Below the pieces are notes generated by a model. The model saw nothing but the letters and a program-made list of their open reading frames with translations. It was not told the DNA's origin and did not search any database. From Erythrobacter sp. SCSIO 43205 (GTDB taxonomy: Bacteria > Pseudomonadota > Alphaproteobacteria > Sphingomonadales > Sphingomonadaceae): a stretch of DNA of 64,000 bases. Where the stretch lies: positions 3,100,001-3,164,000 of the forward strand of contig NZ_CP063202.1 of assembly GCF_019904235.1 (NCBI RefSeq), written 5' to 3'. Positions 16,279 to 24,862 of this stretch are shown here, one piece after another; the stretch's first letter is position 1, and every line of letters begins with the position of its first letter. The position numbers and the translations under genes were made by a program.

Positions 16279-17939
16279 GCGGGGCAAGCACCCCGGTCGA
16301 TCCCCTTAACGACGCTAGCATCGCCGCAACGCTCTTCACCCAAAATCCGCTGGGCTTTGGCGGCATGGTGCTGCGGGGAAGCTCGCCTGAGCGTGACGCT
16401 TTGGTGACAGCGATTGCGGATAAACACCCAACCCGCCGCTTGCCCGCTCATGTCGATGACGAACGGCTGCTGGGCGGGATCGACATAGCGGCGAGCTTGG
16501 CCGCTGGAAGGCCGGTTGAGACGAGAGGCCTGCTGACCGAGGCCGATGGCACAGTGCTGATCGTGCCGATGGCTGAACGCATGGATGAAGCTTTGGCAGG
16601 GCGATTGGCACAGGCTTTGGACGACAAACGCGTGGCGCTGATCCTGCTAGACGATGCGCGCGAGGCCGATGAGGGGCCACCGCCCTCGCTGATGGAGCGG
16701 CTCGCGTTTCAGTGTGATCTTACCCATTCGCGCGAGCGTGAGGCATCGCTTGGGCCTGCCCAAAGGGGCGAGGCTGCTCCCCTCAATGATGAAGCGCTCG
16801 GCGCGATTGCGGCGACGGGTGCCGCTTTGGGAGTGCACTCAGTGCGCGCGCTGATCCATGCAAGCGAGGCGGCGCGGGCTCATGCAGCGATGGCGGGGCG
16901 CGATGAGGTTGAACGCGCTGACCTTGAGGCAGCCGCACGCCTTGTGCTGGCCCCGCGCGCGAAGCAGCTCCCCCCGCCTCCGCAAGAGCCCGAAGCGGAC
17001 GATGCGCCGCCGCCCGAACCGGGCGAGGACCCGCAAGAGAACAATCAGCAATCCACCGACCAAAAGCTCGAAGACAAGGTGGTCGAAGCCGCTGCTGCCG
17101 CCATCCCCGCCGACCTTTTAGCCCAGCTCGCCAAGGGTCTTGCCCCGCGTGCACCGGGCGCGTCGGGATCAGGGCAAAAGCGCAAGAGCGGGCTTCGCGG
17201 CAAGCCTCTGGGTGCGCGTCCCGGAATGCCTCGCGGCGGCGCTCGCCTCGCCATGATCGACACATTGCGCGCGGCAGTCCCGTGGCAGGGGGTGCGGCAG
17301 CGCGAAGTGGGCGCGGAGAGCGATGCGCCGCTGATCATGCGCAAAGACGACCTGCGCGTTCGCCGCTTTGAGGAGAAGGCCGCGCGGGTTACCATCTTTG
17401 CCGTCGATGCCTCCGGCTCGGCTGCCGCAGCTCGCCTTGCCGAAGCCAAGGGCGCGGTCGAGCTGATGCTTGCCCAAGCCTATGTCACCCGCAGCGAGGT
17501 TGCGCTTATCGCCTTTCGCGGGGAGGTTGCCGAATTGCTGCTTCCTCCCACACGCTCGCTCACCAGAGCCCGCCGCGCACTCGCCGAACTTCCCGGTGGA
17601 GGCGGCACGCCGCTTGCCATGGGCCTCAATACCGCGCGCGAGCTTGCGCATTCGGTGCGGGGGCGCGGGCGAACACCCAGCCTCATCGTCCTCACCGACG
17701 GGCGCGCCAATATCGGAGCAGACGGCCAGCCCGGACGCCGCCAAGCGGGCGAAGATGCGAAGAACGCCGCCAAGGCGATTGCGCGCGAGAGGCTGGACGC
17801 GCTTGTGGTCGACATCTCCGCACGCGCCAGCCGCGAAGGAGGCGAGCTCGCCGAGGCCATGCAGGCGCGATACCTTGCCCTACCGCGCGCCGACGCGAAG
17901 ACGCTACACACTGCGATCTGCGGCATTGAACCGGCATGA
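16275..17939 (+). CDS. bchD: Magnesium chelatase subunit D
   Basis: 554-aa partner of BchI and BchH. It has an AAA-like N-terminal half without a standard Walker A, then an acidic, proline-rich linker (about residues 230-260, with PPPPQEPE and PPPEPGEDPQ). A C-terminal von Willebrand A domain carries the MIDAS motif DASGS. It starts at GTG 16275, overlapping the bchI stop by 4 nt. The protein bridges the BchI ring to BchH. Confidence 0.95.
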   Translation: MSGASTPVDPLNDASIAATLFTQNPLGFGGMVLRGSSPERDALVTAIADKHPTRRLPAHVDDERLLGGIDIAASLAAGRPVETRGLLTEADGTVLIVPMAERMDEALAGRLAQALDDKRVALILLDDAREADEGPPPSLMERLAFQCDLTHSREREASLGPAQRGEAAPLNDEALGAIAATGAALGVHSVRALIHASEAARAHAAMAGRDEVERADLEAAARLVLAPRAKQLPPPPQEPEADDAPPPEPGEDPQENNQQSTDQKLEDKVVEAAAAAIPADLLAQLAKGLAPRAPGASGSGQKRKSGLRGKPLGARPGMPRGGARLAMIDTLRAAVPWQGVRQREVGAESDAPLIMRKDDLRVRRFEEKAARVTIFAVDASGSAAAARLAEAKGAVELMLAQAYVTRSEVALIAFRGEVAELLLPPTRSLTRARRALAELPGGGGTPLAMGLNTARELAHSVRGRGRTPSLIVLTDGRANIGADGQPGRRQAGEDAKNAAKAIARERLDALVVDISARASREGGELAEAMQARYLALPRADAKTLHTAICGIEPA

Positions 17940-18829
17940 GCCGTTCACTCAACTGGGAGCGCGAAGGACGCCTGTGGCCCCATCGCGAGGCAAGCGAATT
18001 TATTTCTCAAGGCCACGCGACATGGCACGTTCAACGCTTCGGGCAGGCAGGGCAGCCCCGCATTCTCCTTCTCCACGGCACCGGGGGGTCTGTCCACTCA
18101 TGGCGCGGGCTCGCACCGATCTTGGCGGATGATTACGAGCTTCTGGCGCCCGATCTGCCCCGGCACGCCTTCACCACAGGACACGCGCCAGACGACACAT
18201 CGCTCGTCGGTATGGCGCGCGCGATCCGCGACCTGCTCGGTGCTACCGGCTTTGCGCCCGACATGATCATCGGTCATTCCGCAGGCGCTGCGCTCGCACT
18301 GCAAGGCGCGCTCGATCATGGGTTCAACGGGCCTATCGTGGGTCTCAATGCCGCCCTTCGCCCCTTCCCCGGCCCTGCTGCTGAAATCTTCCCGGCGATT
18401 GCCAAGCTGCTTTTCGTGAACCCCCTCGTGCCGCGCGTTTTCTCCAAAATGGCGAGCTTTGGCGAAGAGGCGGAACGCTTCATCTATCGCTCGACCCGGT
18501 CGCACATCGATCAAGAGGGCCTTGCTTGTTACGCAGCGCTTATCAAGAACGCAGCCCACACCAAGGGCGCGCTGTCGATGATGGCCAATTGGGATCTGCC
18601 AACCCTGCGCAGCCGGATGGGCGAGATCACCAATCCCGTGCTGATGGTGCATTCGGACATGGACGCGGCAATCCCGCTGGATTGGGCTCAAGAGGCGCAT
18701 GGCTGGCTGCCGACATCGCGATTGGAAGTGCTAGCGGGCCTTGGCCATTTGGCGCATGAAGAGGCTCCGGAACTCGCGGCTCAGCAAATTTTAGATTTCG
18801 CACAGGAGACGCTGGGGGAGGACCTCTGA
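17936..18829 (+). CDS. bchO: Alpha/beta hydrolase BchO
   Basis: 297-aa alpha/beta-hydrolase found in PGCs immediately after bchID and annotated as a Mg-chelatase accessory protein; its exact reaction is not settled. The nucleophile elbow GHSAGAAL and the oxyanion region LLHGTGGSVHSWR are visible, with a C-terminal His in LGHLAHEE. ATGA overlap with bchD and TGATG overlap with the next small gene indicate one operon. Confidence 0.92.
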   Translation: MSRSLNWEREGRLWPHREASEFISQGHATWHVQRFGQAGQPRILLLHGTGGSVHSWRGLAPILADDYELLAPDLPRHAFTTGHAPDDTSLVGMARAIRDLLGATGFAPDMIIGHSAGAALALQGALDHGFNGPIVGLNAALRPFPGPAAEIFPAIAKLLFVNPLVPRVFSKMASFGEEAERFIYRSTRSHIDQEGLACYAALIKNAAHTKGALSMMANWDLPTLRSRMGEITNPVLMVHSDMDAAIPLDWAQEAHGWLPTSRLEVLAGLGHLAHEEAPELAAQQILDFAQETLGEDL

Positions 18830-19032
18830 TGGAAGACTACAGCAAGAACATCACCGAGAATCTGGGCTGGCTGGAGATTGCGTTTTTCTATTCCATCGCG
18901 ATTGGCGTGTGCTTTTGGCAGTGGTGGAAAATGCGCCGCGAAGTGCGCGAGATGCGCGCCGAGCGTGAGGCCCGCGAGGCTGAAGAAGCCGCGCGTAAAG
19001 ACGACGAAGAGAGCGAAAAGCCGGAAGGCTAG
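18829..19032 (+). CDS. Small membrane protein of the bchIDO operon, function unknown
   Basis: 67-aa protein with one N-terminal transmembrane segment (about residues 14-34, IAFFYSIAIGVCFWQWW) and a highly charged Arg/Glu helix likely to form a coiled coil (MRREVREMRAERE and after). The ATG overlaps the bchO stop by one base (TGATG), so it should be co-translated with bchO. No known domain recognised. Position suggests a membrane-anchoring or assembly helper for chelatase or early pigment enzymes (inference). Confidence 0.8.
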   Translation: MEDYSKNITENLGWLEIAFFYSIAIGVCFWQWWKMRREVREMRAEREAREAEEAARKDDEESEKPEG

Positions 19033-19051
19033 GCCGGTTTACGTTGTAGGT

Positions 19052-20263
19052 TTACGTCGCTGGCTTTCTGGGCATCCGAAACGGCAGCATGAACTGCACC
19101 ACTGGCGAGGCAAACCGCCGCATATCAAGGCTTTCCTGCACAGTCGCGACCTCCTCTCCAAACAATTTTGAAGACAATTCCGAGCGCGCATAAAAGGGCG
19201 TATCCTCCCACGTGCGCCTAACCTCAGCCACCCCGATTTCAGAGCGCGTGCGCCTCTCCACGCGCCATTTGCTTTTAGGCAAAGGCGCAATCGCGGGAAG
19301 CTCCACGTGAGACGCCTCGCAATGTTTATCAAAGCGGATGGCGCTGGCAAAAAGCGAGCCATCGCCGCGCTCGCCTTCGTAACAGACGACCGCGCCCTCC
19401 TTCATATGCGCCCGCGACCAGTGCCAGGTGTTAAAACCGCTCTCCAACGGTTCTGACCCGCGATTGTGGTCAAAATATCCGCTGCCTCCCCATGTCAGGC
19501 CCGGCTCCTCCATCTCGACCTCGATCCGCGCGCGCGGCGCCATGCAGTGCCAGATGTGGTTCTCCGCCGGATCAAGCGCAAAGCTCGCAGCATTGAGCGC
19601 TTCGGGATAAACCCGCACGCGCCCTGCGACCCGGCGATGAACGGGATTGAAAAGCCGCGTATCGCGTTCCTCAATATCAATCGTCAGATGATCGCCATCC
19701 CAGCGCATCGCGCTTGCCCCGATTTCGAGCGTATGCACATCTCGCCGCACGTCCTCCTTGGGCCGCTCGTGCATGACCCAGCGTGCTTTTGGACCGTAAA
19801 GCGCGATATTCATGGAAGAATGGTCAAGCGGCGTGCCTCTTCCCGATGCCTTGTAATAGGGCGAGAAGACGCTGCCCATAAAGGCGATTATCGTGAGGGC
19901 GTGGGCTCCGTCGTCGCTGATCGCGTCGATATACCACCAGGTGTAGCCGCCCGGTGGTATGTGCGCATCGAAGCGTGGTCCTGTTCGACCTTTTTCGCCG
20001 CAAGCAGCCCGGATAAGGCGGCCATCGGGACGCCCGCTGAAGGATGCGTCGCTCCCCCAGCGCAGTATAGCCTCCTGATCCGCGTGCGCGGCCCCTGTCT
20101 CAGGAATGAGGCCGCCGAGCCGTGCGACGCTCTGCCATATAGAGCCCCCCCGGTTGCCGGGAAGAGGCGCTCCCACGTGGCCGGCGTCGCGAGCGCGTGA
20201 GGCATCTCGTCCTCCAGCGTGAGGCCGCATCGTTTCAGAGTCCTCAGCATCTGATGGGTGCAT
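19052..20263 (-). CDS. crtC: Carotenoid 1,2-hydratase CrtC (start uncertain)
   Basis: Hydrates the C1-C2 double bond of neurosporene or lycopene in the spirilloxanthin/spheroidene pathway. The conserved hydratase sequence runs from about residue 98 (FDAHIPPGGYTWWYIDAISDDG) through GSVFSPYY and GSGYFDHNRG to the end. ATG 20263 has a very good ribosome site (AAGGAG, 8 nt) and gives 403 aa, but this overlaps crtD by 376 nt and the first 95 or so residues look unlike a folded protein. ATG 20230 and GTG 20176 are alternatives. ATG 19879 lies after the crtD stop but would lose the conserved PGGYTWW region. Confidence 0.85.
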   Translation of the reverse strand: MHPSDAEDSETMRPHAGGRDASRARDAGHVGAPLPGNRGGSIWQSVARLGGLIPETGAAHADQEAILRWGSDASFSGRPDGRLIRAACGEKGRTGPRFDAHIPPGGYTWWYIDAISDDGAHALTIIAFMGSVFSPYYKASGRGTPLDHSSMNIALYGPKARWVMHERPKEDVRRDVHTLEIGASAMRWDGDHLTIDIEERDTRLFNPVHRRVAGRVRVYPEALNAASFALDPAENHIWHCMAPRARIEVEMEEPGLTWGGSGYFDHNRGSEPLESGFNTWHWSRAHMKEGAVVCYEGERGDGSLFASAIRFDKHCEASHVELPAIAPLPKSKWRVERRTRSEIGVAEVRRTWEDTPFYARSELSSKLFGEEVATVQESLDMRRFASPVVQFMLPFRMPRKPAT

Positions 20264-21510
20264 CGGTCATTCTCCTTGGGATCGTAGGAAAGGCGGTCGC
20301 CATGGGCGTCACCATTTGCTGGCGCATTGACGATGATTTGCAGGCGTTCTCTTGAATTTCTGGCGCGGCCGTGCGGCGCGGTGGCGGCTTTCAGGTCCGC
20401 ACTGCGGTCAAGCGCGCATACATAAGCGGTGGGTTCGCTCGGGGGTCGGCCGCTGGCGATCTCGTCGAATTCGCGGGCGTAATCACTGGAGAAAAAGACG
20501 TTGTGATGGGTGAGATCAAAGCCGCCTGTTTCTGCATGAGCGTACCAGACCAATGCTGAAAGCGAGCGCTTGGACACGGGCAGTGGCTTGACCGCGCGCG
20601 AGGCGCTTTGCCCGAAATACCCCGTCGCAATCGCGTTGGGGTCGGCGTTGCATATGACGCTATCGGCGCGGATGACTTCGCCATTGTCCAGGCGCACGCC
20701 GCAGGCGTCTCCTGCGTCATCGAGCAGAATTTCAGTGACGCGCTGCCCCATGCGAAAGTCAGCGCCCTTGACCTCAGCCAACCGCCGCAAAGCAATCGCA
20801 AGCGCATTGATCCCGCCCTCGATCAGCCACACACCCATCGCCTCGACATGAGCGATCAGCATGAGGGTTGCGGGCGCGGCAAAGGGTGAGGAGCCGCAAT
20901 AGGTCGAATAGCGGCCAAAGAGTTGTTGGAGGCGCGGGTCGGGGAAGAATTCGCCCAAAGCCTTCCACATGGACTTGTGCGGGCGCATCGCGGCAAAATC
21001 GCCAAATTTCGTCAAACCAATGCGCCATAAAAGCGGCAGCGGGCTCGACACATTGTCGCCGCGCATCATCGGCTCATTGAGGATCTCATACATCCTTGCG
21101 GTTTCCGCCTGAAACCGGGCATATCCGCGCGCCGCCTCCAGTCCGGCAAAGTCGCCTATCGCATCGATGCTGCGCTTCGGATCGGCGTAAAGATCGAGCG
21201 CATCGGCCCCTTGCTCCTCCCCAGACCACGCATGGCGGGCGAGCACCTCAGCCTTTTTGACGCTCACAAAGTCTTCGAGTCGCGCGCCTGCGTCTTCGAA
21301 AATTGAATCAAAGACATCGCGCATGGTGAAAACGGTGGGGCCTGCATCAATCTCGACGCCATCCACCACGACGCGGGCAGCCTTTCCTCCCACTTCGTCC
21401 CTCGATTCCACGAGGGTGACGCCAATCCCGCGCGCCGAGAGACGGGCCGCTGCCGCTAACCCTCCCATGCCTGCGCCGATGATGACGACCGACTTCAAAT
21501 ACCCCTCCAT
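19888..21510 (-). CDS. crtD: Methoxy/hydroxyneurosporene desaturase CrtD
   Basis: FAD-dependent carotenoid 3,4-desaturase of the phytoene-desaturase family, 540 aa. The N-terminal dinucleotide motif is VVIIGAGMGGLAAAARL and the C-terminal family motif is YCAGGATHPSAGVPMAALSG. Its place between crtC and crtF identifies it as CrtD, not CrtI. The last 35 or so residues look like an unconserved tail. The start is ATG 21510, or TTG 21498 with a better-placed GAGGGG. Several rare codons (AGA, AGG, AGG, CTA) cluster where crtC may overlap. A PpsR-type site lies in the divergent region with crtF. Confidence 0.92.
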   Translation of the reverse strand: MEGYLKSVVIIGAGMGGLAAAARLSARGIGVTLVESRDEVGGKAARVVVDGVEIDAGPTVFTMRDVFDSIFEDAGARLEDFVSVKKAEVLARHAWSGEEQGADALDLYADPKRSIDAIGDFAGLEAARGYARFQAETARMYEILNEPMMRGDNVSSPLPLLWRIGLTKFGDFAAMRPHKSMWKALGEFFPDPRLQQLFGRYSTYCGSSPFAAPATLMLIAHVEAMGVWLIEGGINALAIALRRLAEVKGADFRMGQRVTEILLDDAGDACGVRLDNGEVIRADSVICNADPNAIATGYFGQSASRAVKPLPVSKRSLSALVWYAHAETGGFDLTHHNVFFSSDYAREFDEIASGRPPSEPTAYVCALDRSADLKAATAPHGRARNSRERLQIIVNAPANGDAHGDRLSYDPKENDRCTHQMLRTLKRCGLTLEDEMPHALATPATWERLFPATGGALYGRASHGSAASFLRQGPRTRIRRLYCAGGATHPSAGVPMAALSGLLAAKKVEQDHASMRTYHRAATPGGISTRSATTEPTPSR

Positions 21511-21564
21511 CCAGCGCCTATCGCTGGAGAAATCTCACATTACAGTTGACCTGACTGTAGCAGG

Positions 21565-21582
21565 TGTCCAACTATTTAGACA
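21565..21582. promoter_or_regulatory. PpsR/CrtJ-type binding site between crtD and crtF
   Basis: TGTCCAACTATTTAGACA matches TGT-N12-ACA exactly. It lies in the divergent crtD/crtF control region and could repress both directions. A TTGACC at 21546-21551 and an A/T-rich stretch are nearby, but no clear -10 was assigned. Confidence 0.75.
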
Positions 21583-21609
21583 AATAAAGTGTCAATTTGT
21601 GGGATAATA

Positions 21610-22743
21610 TTGGCTCAATTGTCATCAAAAGCCTCTTGGAAAGTGCGCTATGTCGCGCGCCGCAATGCGGTGTTTGCAAACCCGCGCTTCCAGTATTGGT
21701 GCGCCAAACTCCCGCTGGTGAACCGTATCGCCAGAGCGCGCGCGGGCGAGGCGTTCGACCTCATCGCAGGCTTCACCTATTCGCAGATTTTGCGCAGCTA
21801 TGTTGAAAGCGGGCTGTTTGATTTGCTGCAATCCGGCCCTGTGGGCCACGCACACGTCGCCGCCGAGCTTGGCCTTAGCCATGATGCCAGCCTCACTTTG
21901 CTAAGGGCAGGCCGCGCGCTACGCCTTTCCGAAGAACCCATCGCAGACGGCTGGATGCTGGGTGAAGCGGGCGCGGTGCTGGCCGCAGACCAAGGCGCGC
22001 AGGCGATGGTGCGCCACCACCGCCTCCTTTACCGCGATCTGGCTGACCCGATGGAACTCCTTCGTAAAGACCGCAAAGAGCCAACCGAATTGTCGCGCTT
22101 CTGGTCCTATGCAGGCGCGCTTCACGGCGCGGCGGAGCGCGGGGCGCAGACCGCGGAATATTCCGAGCTTATGGCCGCCTCGCAGCACTTTGTCGCCGAT
22201 CAGGTGCTAGCCTCCTATCGCTTTCCCAAACACGCGAGACTGCTTGATGTGGGCGGCGGGCACGGCGCGTTCCTGACCCGCATGGGCGCAGCGTTTGATG
22301 GCCTGCACCTGGGTCTTTTTGACCTTCCCGAAGTGACTGAGACGGGCGCAAAAATTCTTGCCGAGCGGTTCGGGGAAGCGCGCGTATCAGCGCATCCGGG
22401 CAATTTCTTCGAGGATCGAGTGCCGCGCGGCTATGACGTCGTCTCGCTCGTGCGCATCCTGCATGATCACGACGATGAGGCAGCGCTCAAAATCCTCACC
22501 AATATCCGCAAAGGGCTGGAGCCGGGGGCTCACCTTCTCATCGCAGAACCGATGACTCGCGTTCCGGGAGCCGAGGGCATGGGAGAGGCGTTTTTCGGGA
22601 TGTATCTGTGGGCAATGGGCTCTGGCCGAGCACGCAGCGCTAGCGAATACGCGGTCATGGCGCGCAAGGCGGGCTTTGCTCGGACCAAAAATGTGCCCAC
22701 ACCCCAACCTGTTAACGCCAGTATCCTCCTGGCCTTTGCGTAA
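21610..22743 (+). CDS. crtF: Demethylspheroidene O-methyltransferase CrtF
   Basis: SAM-dependent methyltransferase that makes the 1-methoxy group of spirilloxanthin-type carotenoids. It has an N-terminal winged-helix dimer region, the SAM motif LLDVGGGHGAFLTR and the late motif LVRILHDHDDEAAL. The start is not an ATG: GTG 21589 is in frame but only 7 nt after the PpsR site, whereas TTG 21610 has GGGA 5 nt ahead and gives 377 aa, so it is preferred. It is transcribed towards bchC. Confidence 0.92.
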   Translation: MAQLSSKASWKVRYVARRNAVFANPRFQYWCAKLPLVNRIARARAGEAFDLIAGFTYSQILRSYVESGLFDLLQSGPVGHAHVAAELGLSHDASLTLLRAGRALRLSEEPIADGWMLGEAGAVLAADQGAQAMVRHHRLLYRDLADPMELLRKDRKEPTELSRFWSYAGALHGAAERGAQTAEYSELMAASQHFVADQVLASYRFPKHARLLDVGGGHGAFLTRMGAAFDGLHLGLFDLPEVTETGAKILAERFGEARVSAHPGNFFEDRVPRGYDVVSLVRILHDHDDEAALKILTNIRKGLEPGAHLLIAEPMTRVPGAEGMGEAFFGMYLWAMGSGRARSASEYAVMARKAGFARTKNVPTPQPVNASILLAFA

Positions 22744-22764
22744 ATCTTGCACCACATCACAAAC

Positions 22765-22805
22765 TGTCTGCTTTGGTTGACACTTGTGAGTGTAAAGCGT
22801 AGCAG
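22765..22805 (+). promoter_or_regulatory. bchC promoter with overlapping PpsR site
   Basis: TGTCTGCTTTGGTTGACA (22765-22782) matches TGT-N12-ACA exactly. Its last six bases form a perfect -35 (TTGACA, 22777-22782), followed after 17 nt by TAGCAG (22800-22805) as a weak -10. Bound PpsR would cover the -35. The remaining leader to bchC (about 130 nt) has G/C-rich hairpin-forming stretches and no gene. This promoter could read bchCXYZ and on into puf. Confidence 0.7.
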
Positions 22806-22940
22806 GTGACAGAGAGGTAGTCCTTCCTGGGACATTCACCGAGTCGAACCAAGGGTGTGACCCTGAGAGCGATGGCGCGAATGGAGGGATGAACCGGGTT
22901 AATCCGGGCCGGCATAAAACCGGGGAAGCGAGTCCACGTA

Positions 22941-23876
22941 ATGCAAAGTCTGGCTGTGATACTTAAGGGACCTGAGCGCATAGCGCTTCAGGCGCTTGAG
23001 CTGAGCGAGCCAGCGCCGAGCGATGTGCTTGTCGATATTGCATGGAGCGGGATCAGCTCGGGCACTGAAAAGCTCCTGTTTACCGGGCAAATGCCGGACT
23101 TTCCGGGCATGGGTTATCCGCTTGTGCCGGGTTACGAATCGATTGGCCGGATCGTTGACGCTGGCAAGGCGGCCAAGGGGCGGATTGGCGAATGGGTGTT
23201 CGTGCCGGGCGCCAATTGCTACGCTGATGCGCGCGGGCTTTTCGGCGGCACGGCAAAAACCGTGATGCTCCCATCACCGCGCGCTTTGAGCGTACCGGAG
23301 CATTTGGGTTCAAACGGCGTTTTGTGCGCGCTCGCCGCAACTGCGCTTCACGCGATCAACGAAGGCCGGGTGCCTGAACTTATTATCGGGCATGGCGTGC
23401 TTGGCCGGTTGCTTGCCCGCCTTACGGTTGCGCTTGGAGAAAAAGCGCCAACGGTCTGGGAAACGGCTGCGTCGCGCCGTGCTGGCGGTGTTGGCTATGA
23501 CGTCATCGCGCCTGAGGATGACAGCCGCACCGACTACGCCTCGATTTACGATGCGAGCGGCGATGCAGCTCTGCTCGACGCACTTCTCGGACGGCTTGCC
23601 AAGGGCGGCGAGATTACGCTCGCAGGCTTTTACAAAGACCGGCTCAGCTTCGCCTTCCCGCCTGCTTTCATGAAAGAGGCTCGCCTGCGGATTGCAGCGG
23701 AATGGGCGCCCAAGGATATCGCGCAGACAATTGCGCTTATCGAGGCAGGCGCGCTCGATCTGGAGGGGCTTGTCACCGACCACGCACCAGCAAGCCAAGC
23801 GGTCGATGCCTATCCCAAGGCGTTCAGTGACCCCGATTGCCTCAAAATGGTTTTGGATTGGAGAGAAGTCGCATGA
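22941..23876 (+). CDS. bchC: 3-hydroxyethyl-bacteriochlorophyllide a dehydrogenase
   Basis: Medium-chain-dehydrogenase-like enzyme that oxidises the C3 1-hydroxyethyl group to acetyl, the last ring change before tail addition. It is 311 aa, the normal length. Recognisable segments are WSGISSGTEKLLFTGQMP, GYESIGRI and a Rossmann-like LIIGHGVLGRLLA. It is the first gene after the PpsR-controlled promoter and overlaps bchX by 4 nt. Confidence 0.96.
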   Translation: MQSLAVILKGPERIALQALELSEPAPSDVLVDIAWSGISSGTEKLLFTGQMPDFPGMGYPLVPGYESIGRIVDAGKAAKGRIGEWVFVPGANCYADARGLFGGTAKTVMLPSPRALSVPEHLGSNGVLCALAATALHAINEGRVPELIIGHGVLGRLLARLTVALGEKAPTVWETAASRRAGGVGYDVIAPEDDSRTDYASIYDASGDAALLDALLGRLAKGGEITLAGFYKDRLSFAFPPAFMKEARLRIAAEWAPKDIAQTIALIEAGALDLEGLVTDHAPASQAVDAYPKAFSDPDCLKMVLDWREVA

Positions 23877-24862
23877 CGATGTTGGAAGCCCAGGATCAGG
23901 CTTTACGCGACGAGGCGGCTGAAGAGCCCGACCCCGTGCATACGGGTGAGGTGACCAAGGAAACGCAGGTCATCGCGATATATGGCAAGGGCGGCTCAGG
24001 CAAAAGCTTCGCGCTCTCGAACCTCTCTTACATGATGGCGCAGCAGGGTAAGCGCGTGCTGCTGATCGGGTGCGACCCCAAGTCCGACACGACCTCGCTG
24101 CTGTTTGGCGGCAAGTCGTGCCCCACCATCATTGAGACTTCATCGAAGAAGAAGCTGGCAGGCGAAGAGGTCACGATCGAAGACGTGTGCTTCCAGCGTG
24201 ACGGCGTTTTCGCAATGGAGCTTGGCGGACCGGAAGTGGGCCGGGGCTGTGGTGGCCGCGGCATCATCCACGGTTTTGAGCTTCTTGAGAAACTGGGCTT
24301 CCACGAATGGGGCTTTGACTACGTCCTTCTCGACTTCCTAGGCGACGTGGTGTGCGGCGGCTTCGGCCTGCCGATTGCGCGCGATATGTGCCAGAAAGTG
24401 ATCGTGGTCGGCTCGAACGATTTGCAATCGCTCTATGTTGCGAACAACGTGTGCCATGCGGTTGAATACTTCCGCAAAATGGGCGGCAATGTCGGTGTTG
24501 CCGGCATGATCGTGAACAAGGACGATGGCACGGGCGAAGCGCAAGCCTTTGCGAAAGCTGTCGATATTCCTGTACTGACCGCAATCCCGGCGAATGAAGA
24601 CATACGCCGCAAAAGCGCCAATTATCAAATCATCGGAACGCCGGGCGGCGAATGGGGCGGGCTCTTTGAAGAGCTTGCTACAAACGTTGCCGAGGCCCCG
24701 CCGCGCCAACCTCTCCCACTCGACCAGGATGGCCTCCTCGACTTGTTCTCACCCGAAGACACGGGCGGCAATGTCGAACTGATCCCGGCTACCCAGGCCG
24801 ATATGCGCGGCGGTGTATTTGAAGAGAAACCATCACTTGAAGTGATCTACGACGAGGTTTGA
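23873..24862 (+). CDS. bchX: Chlorophyllide reductase iron protein subunit X
   Basis: NifH-like ATPase that passes electrons to BchYZ for reduction of the C7-C8 bond of chlorophyllide a. It is 329 aa. P-loop YGKGGSGKSF; the [4Fe-4S] ligand cysteines lie in GRGCGGRG and [14 protein letters not shown] 23873 overlaps the bchC stop (ATGA); ATG 23879 is a close alternative. The N-terminal 35 residues are longer than in BchL, as usual for BchX. Confidence 0.97.
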   Translation: MTMLEAQDQALRDEAAEEPDPVHTGEVTKETQVIAIYGKGGSGKSFALSNLSYMMAQQGKRVLLIGCDPKSDTTSLLFGGKSCPTIIETSSKKKLAGEEVTIEDVCFQRDGVFAMELGGPEVGRGCGGRGIIHGFELLEKLGFHEWGFDYVLLDFLGDVVCGGFGLPIARDMCQKVIVVGSNDLQSLYVANNVCHAVEYFRKMGGNVGVAGMIVNKDDGTGEAQAFAKAVDIPVLTAIPANEDIRRKSANYQIIGTPGGEWGGLFEELATNVAEAPPRQPLPLDQDGLLDLFSPEDTGGNVELIPATQADMRGGVFEEKPSLEVIYDEV

